A stretch of 6,222 bases of DNA, from contig JAHELA010000035.1 of NCBI GenBank assembly GCA_024644425.1, forward strand, positions 1 to 6,222, in the 5' to 3' direction. Origin of the DNA: Nitrosomonadaceae bacterium. Its GTDB lineage: Bacteria > Pseudomonadota > Gammaproteobacteria > Burkholderiales > Nitrosomonadaceae. Below are positions 5,753-6,222 of this stretch, piece by piece. A program made the translations under genes and the position numbers. Position 1 is the stretch's first letter. Every line of letters begins with the position of its first letter. The notes beneath the pieces are model-generated. The model was not told where the DNA came from. It saw only the letters and a program-made list of their open reading frames with translations, and ran no database searches.

Positions 5753-6222
5753 ATGAACAAGGCATTTGGGTGGATTTTGCGTCTAAGATGGTCTGCTGTA
5801 CTGGTATCGCTAGTGGCGCTACCAGCCTATGCGCAACTAATGATTGGCCATATGGGCCACGGTGGAGGTGCGGACTGTACTATAAAATCAGGGTCTTTAA
5901 CTGTTACATACAGCGTCTTTGAAAAACCAAAGGGCCAACTTCCGCCCTCACATTCGTTTTGTAAACATGTGCCAAATACAGGAGAACATATTGTAACAGT
6001 CGACCTTCAGGGTCCTAAGTCTCGTGAAACACTGATTGGTATGCGCTTGGTATTAACGGAGGGGGGCCAAGAAAATACAATCATGTCTACCCCCGCAAAA
6101 CTATATCCATCTGGGAGCATTACAATTGCAGTAAATTTGAAAGAATTGGGCCAATATAACCTGCTACTAGAACCAGAGAAAGCTGGCGAAATGAGTTCAG
6201 CTGTTACCCTTCCAATACATGT
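5753..6222 (+). CDS. Small exported protein with a His/Met-rich N-terminus, 3'-truncated by window edge
   Basis: I translated 156 codons that stay open to the window edge. Residues 1-27 are a clear Sec signal peptide: a basic n-region (LRLRW), a hydrophobic core (SAVLVSLVALPA) and the cleavage site AYA followed by Gln28. The mature protein should be periplasmic. It begins QLMIGHMGHGGGADC, with Met30, His33, Met34, His36 and Cys42. A second cysteine (Cys70) in PPSHSFCKH could form a disulfide with Cys42 or add to a metal site with His68 and His72. The rest alternates short hydrophobic strands and turns (SLTVTYSVFE, HIVTVDLQGP, SITIAVNLKELGQYNLLLEP), suggesting a small beta-sandwich of the kind seen in several periplasmic metal-handling families. 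Copper binding is inference only, and I cannot name the family. It is divergent from the membrane-protein gene. The signal peptide and steady open frame make it very likely a real gene. Confidence 0.82.
   Translation, partial: MNKAFGWILRLRWSAVLVSLVALPAYAQLMIGHMGHGGGADCTIKSGSLTVTYSVFEKPKGQLPPSHSFCKHVPNTGEHIVTVDLQGPKSRETLIGMRLVLTEGGQENTIMSTPAKLYPSGSITIAVNLKELGQYNLLLEPEKAGEMSSAVTLPIH

Noticed and set aside
1..6222. tRNA or rRNA genes, CRISPR arrays, insertion sequences, attachment sites
   Set aside because: No cloverleaf-like segments, spaced repeats, transposase motifs or paired terminal repeats were seen on either strand.

Overview
The window reads as a bacterial chromosome segment, AT-rich (about 40% G+C by eye), from a proteobacterium. 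The pyruvate dehydrogenase E1 is the long homodimeric AceE type and is followed by an AceF-type E2, as in beta- and gammaproteobacteria. The folD-aceE-aceF order and the protein wording remind me of betaproteobacteria such as the Nitrosomonadales/Methylophilales. That placement is an impression from memory, not something the sequence proves.

Layout. Positions 1-5432 are coded on the minus strand. Read in the direction of transcription (right to left) they hold: an unrecognised protein with a soluble N-terminal part and two C-terminal membrane segments (5432-4758, TTG start); a roughly 210-base gap with a weak 55-codon open frame; folD (4545-3688); aceE (3636-964); and the first 302 codons of aceF (907-1, cut by the window edge). 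The folD-aceE gap is 51 bases and the aceE-aceF gap 56 bases. No convincing terminator lies in either, so folD-aceE-aceF is probably one transcript. On the plus strand, a small exported His/Met-rich protein begins at 5753 and runs off the right edge. The 320 bases between the two divergent genes (5433-5752) hold candidate promoters for both directions and a perfect 7-base dyad.

Function. AceE and AceF are the decarboxylase and acetyltransferase of the pyruvate dehydrogenase complex, which turns pyruvate into acetyl-CoA. FolD interconverts methylene-, methenyl- and formyl-tetrahydrofolate. These are housekeeping genes with intact catalytic motifs. The less ordinary material is at the right: the membrane protein, the possible in-frame extension after its stop codon, the divergent control region, and the exported protein with a possible metal-binding N-terminus. 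I found no mobile element, CRISPR array, RNA gene or defence system, and no clear sign of a new multi-gene system.
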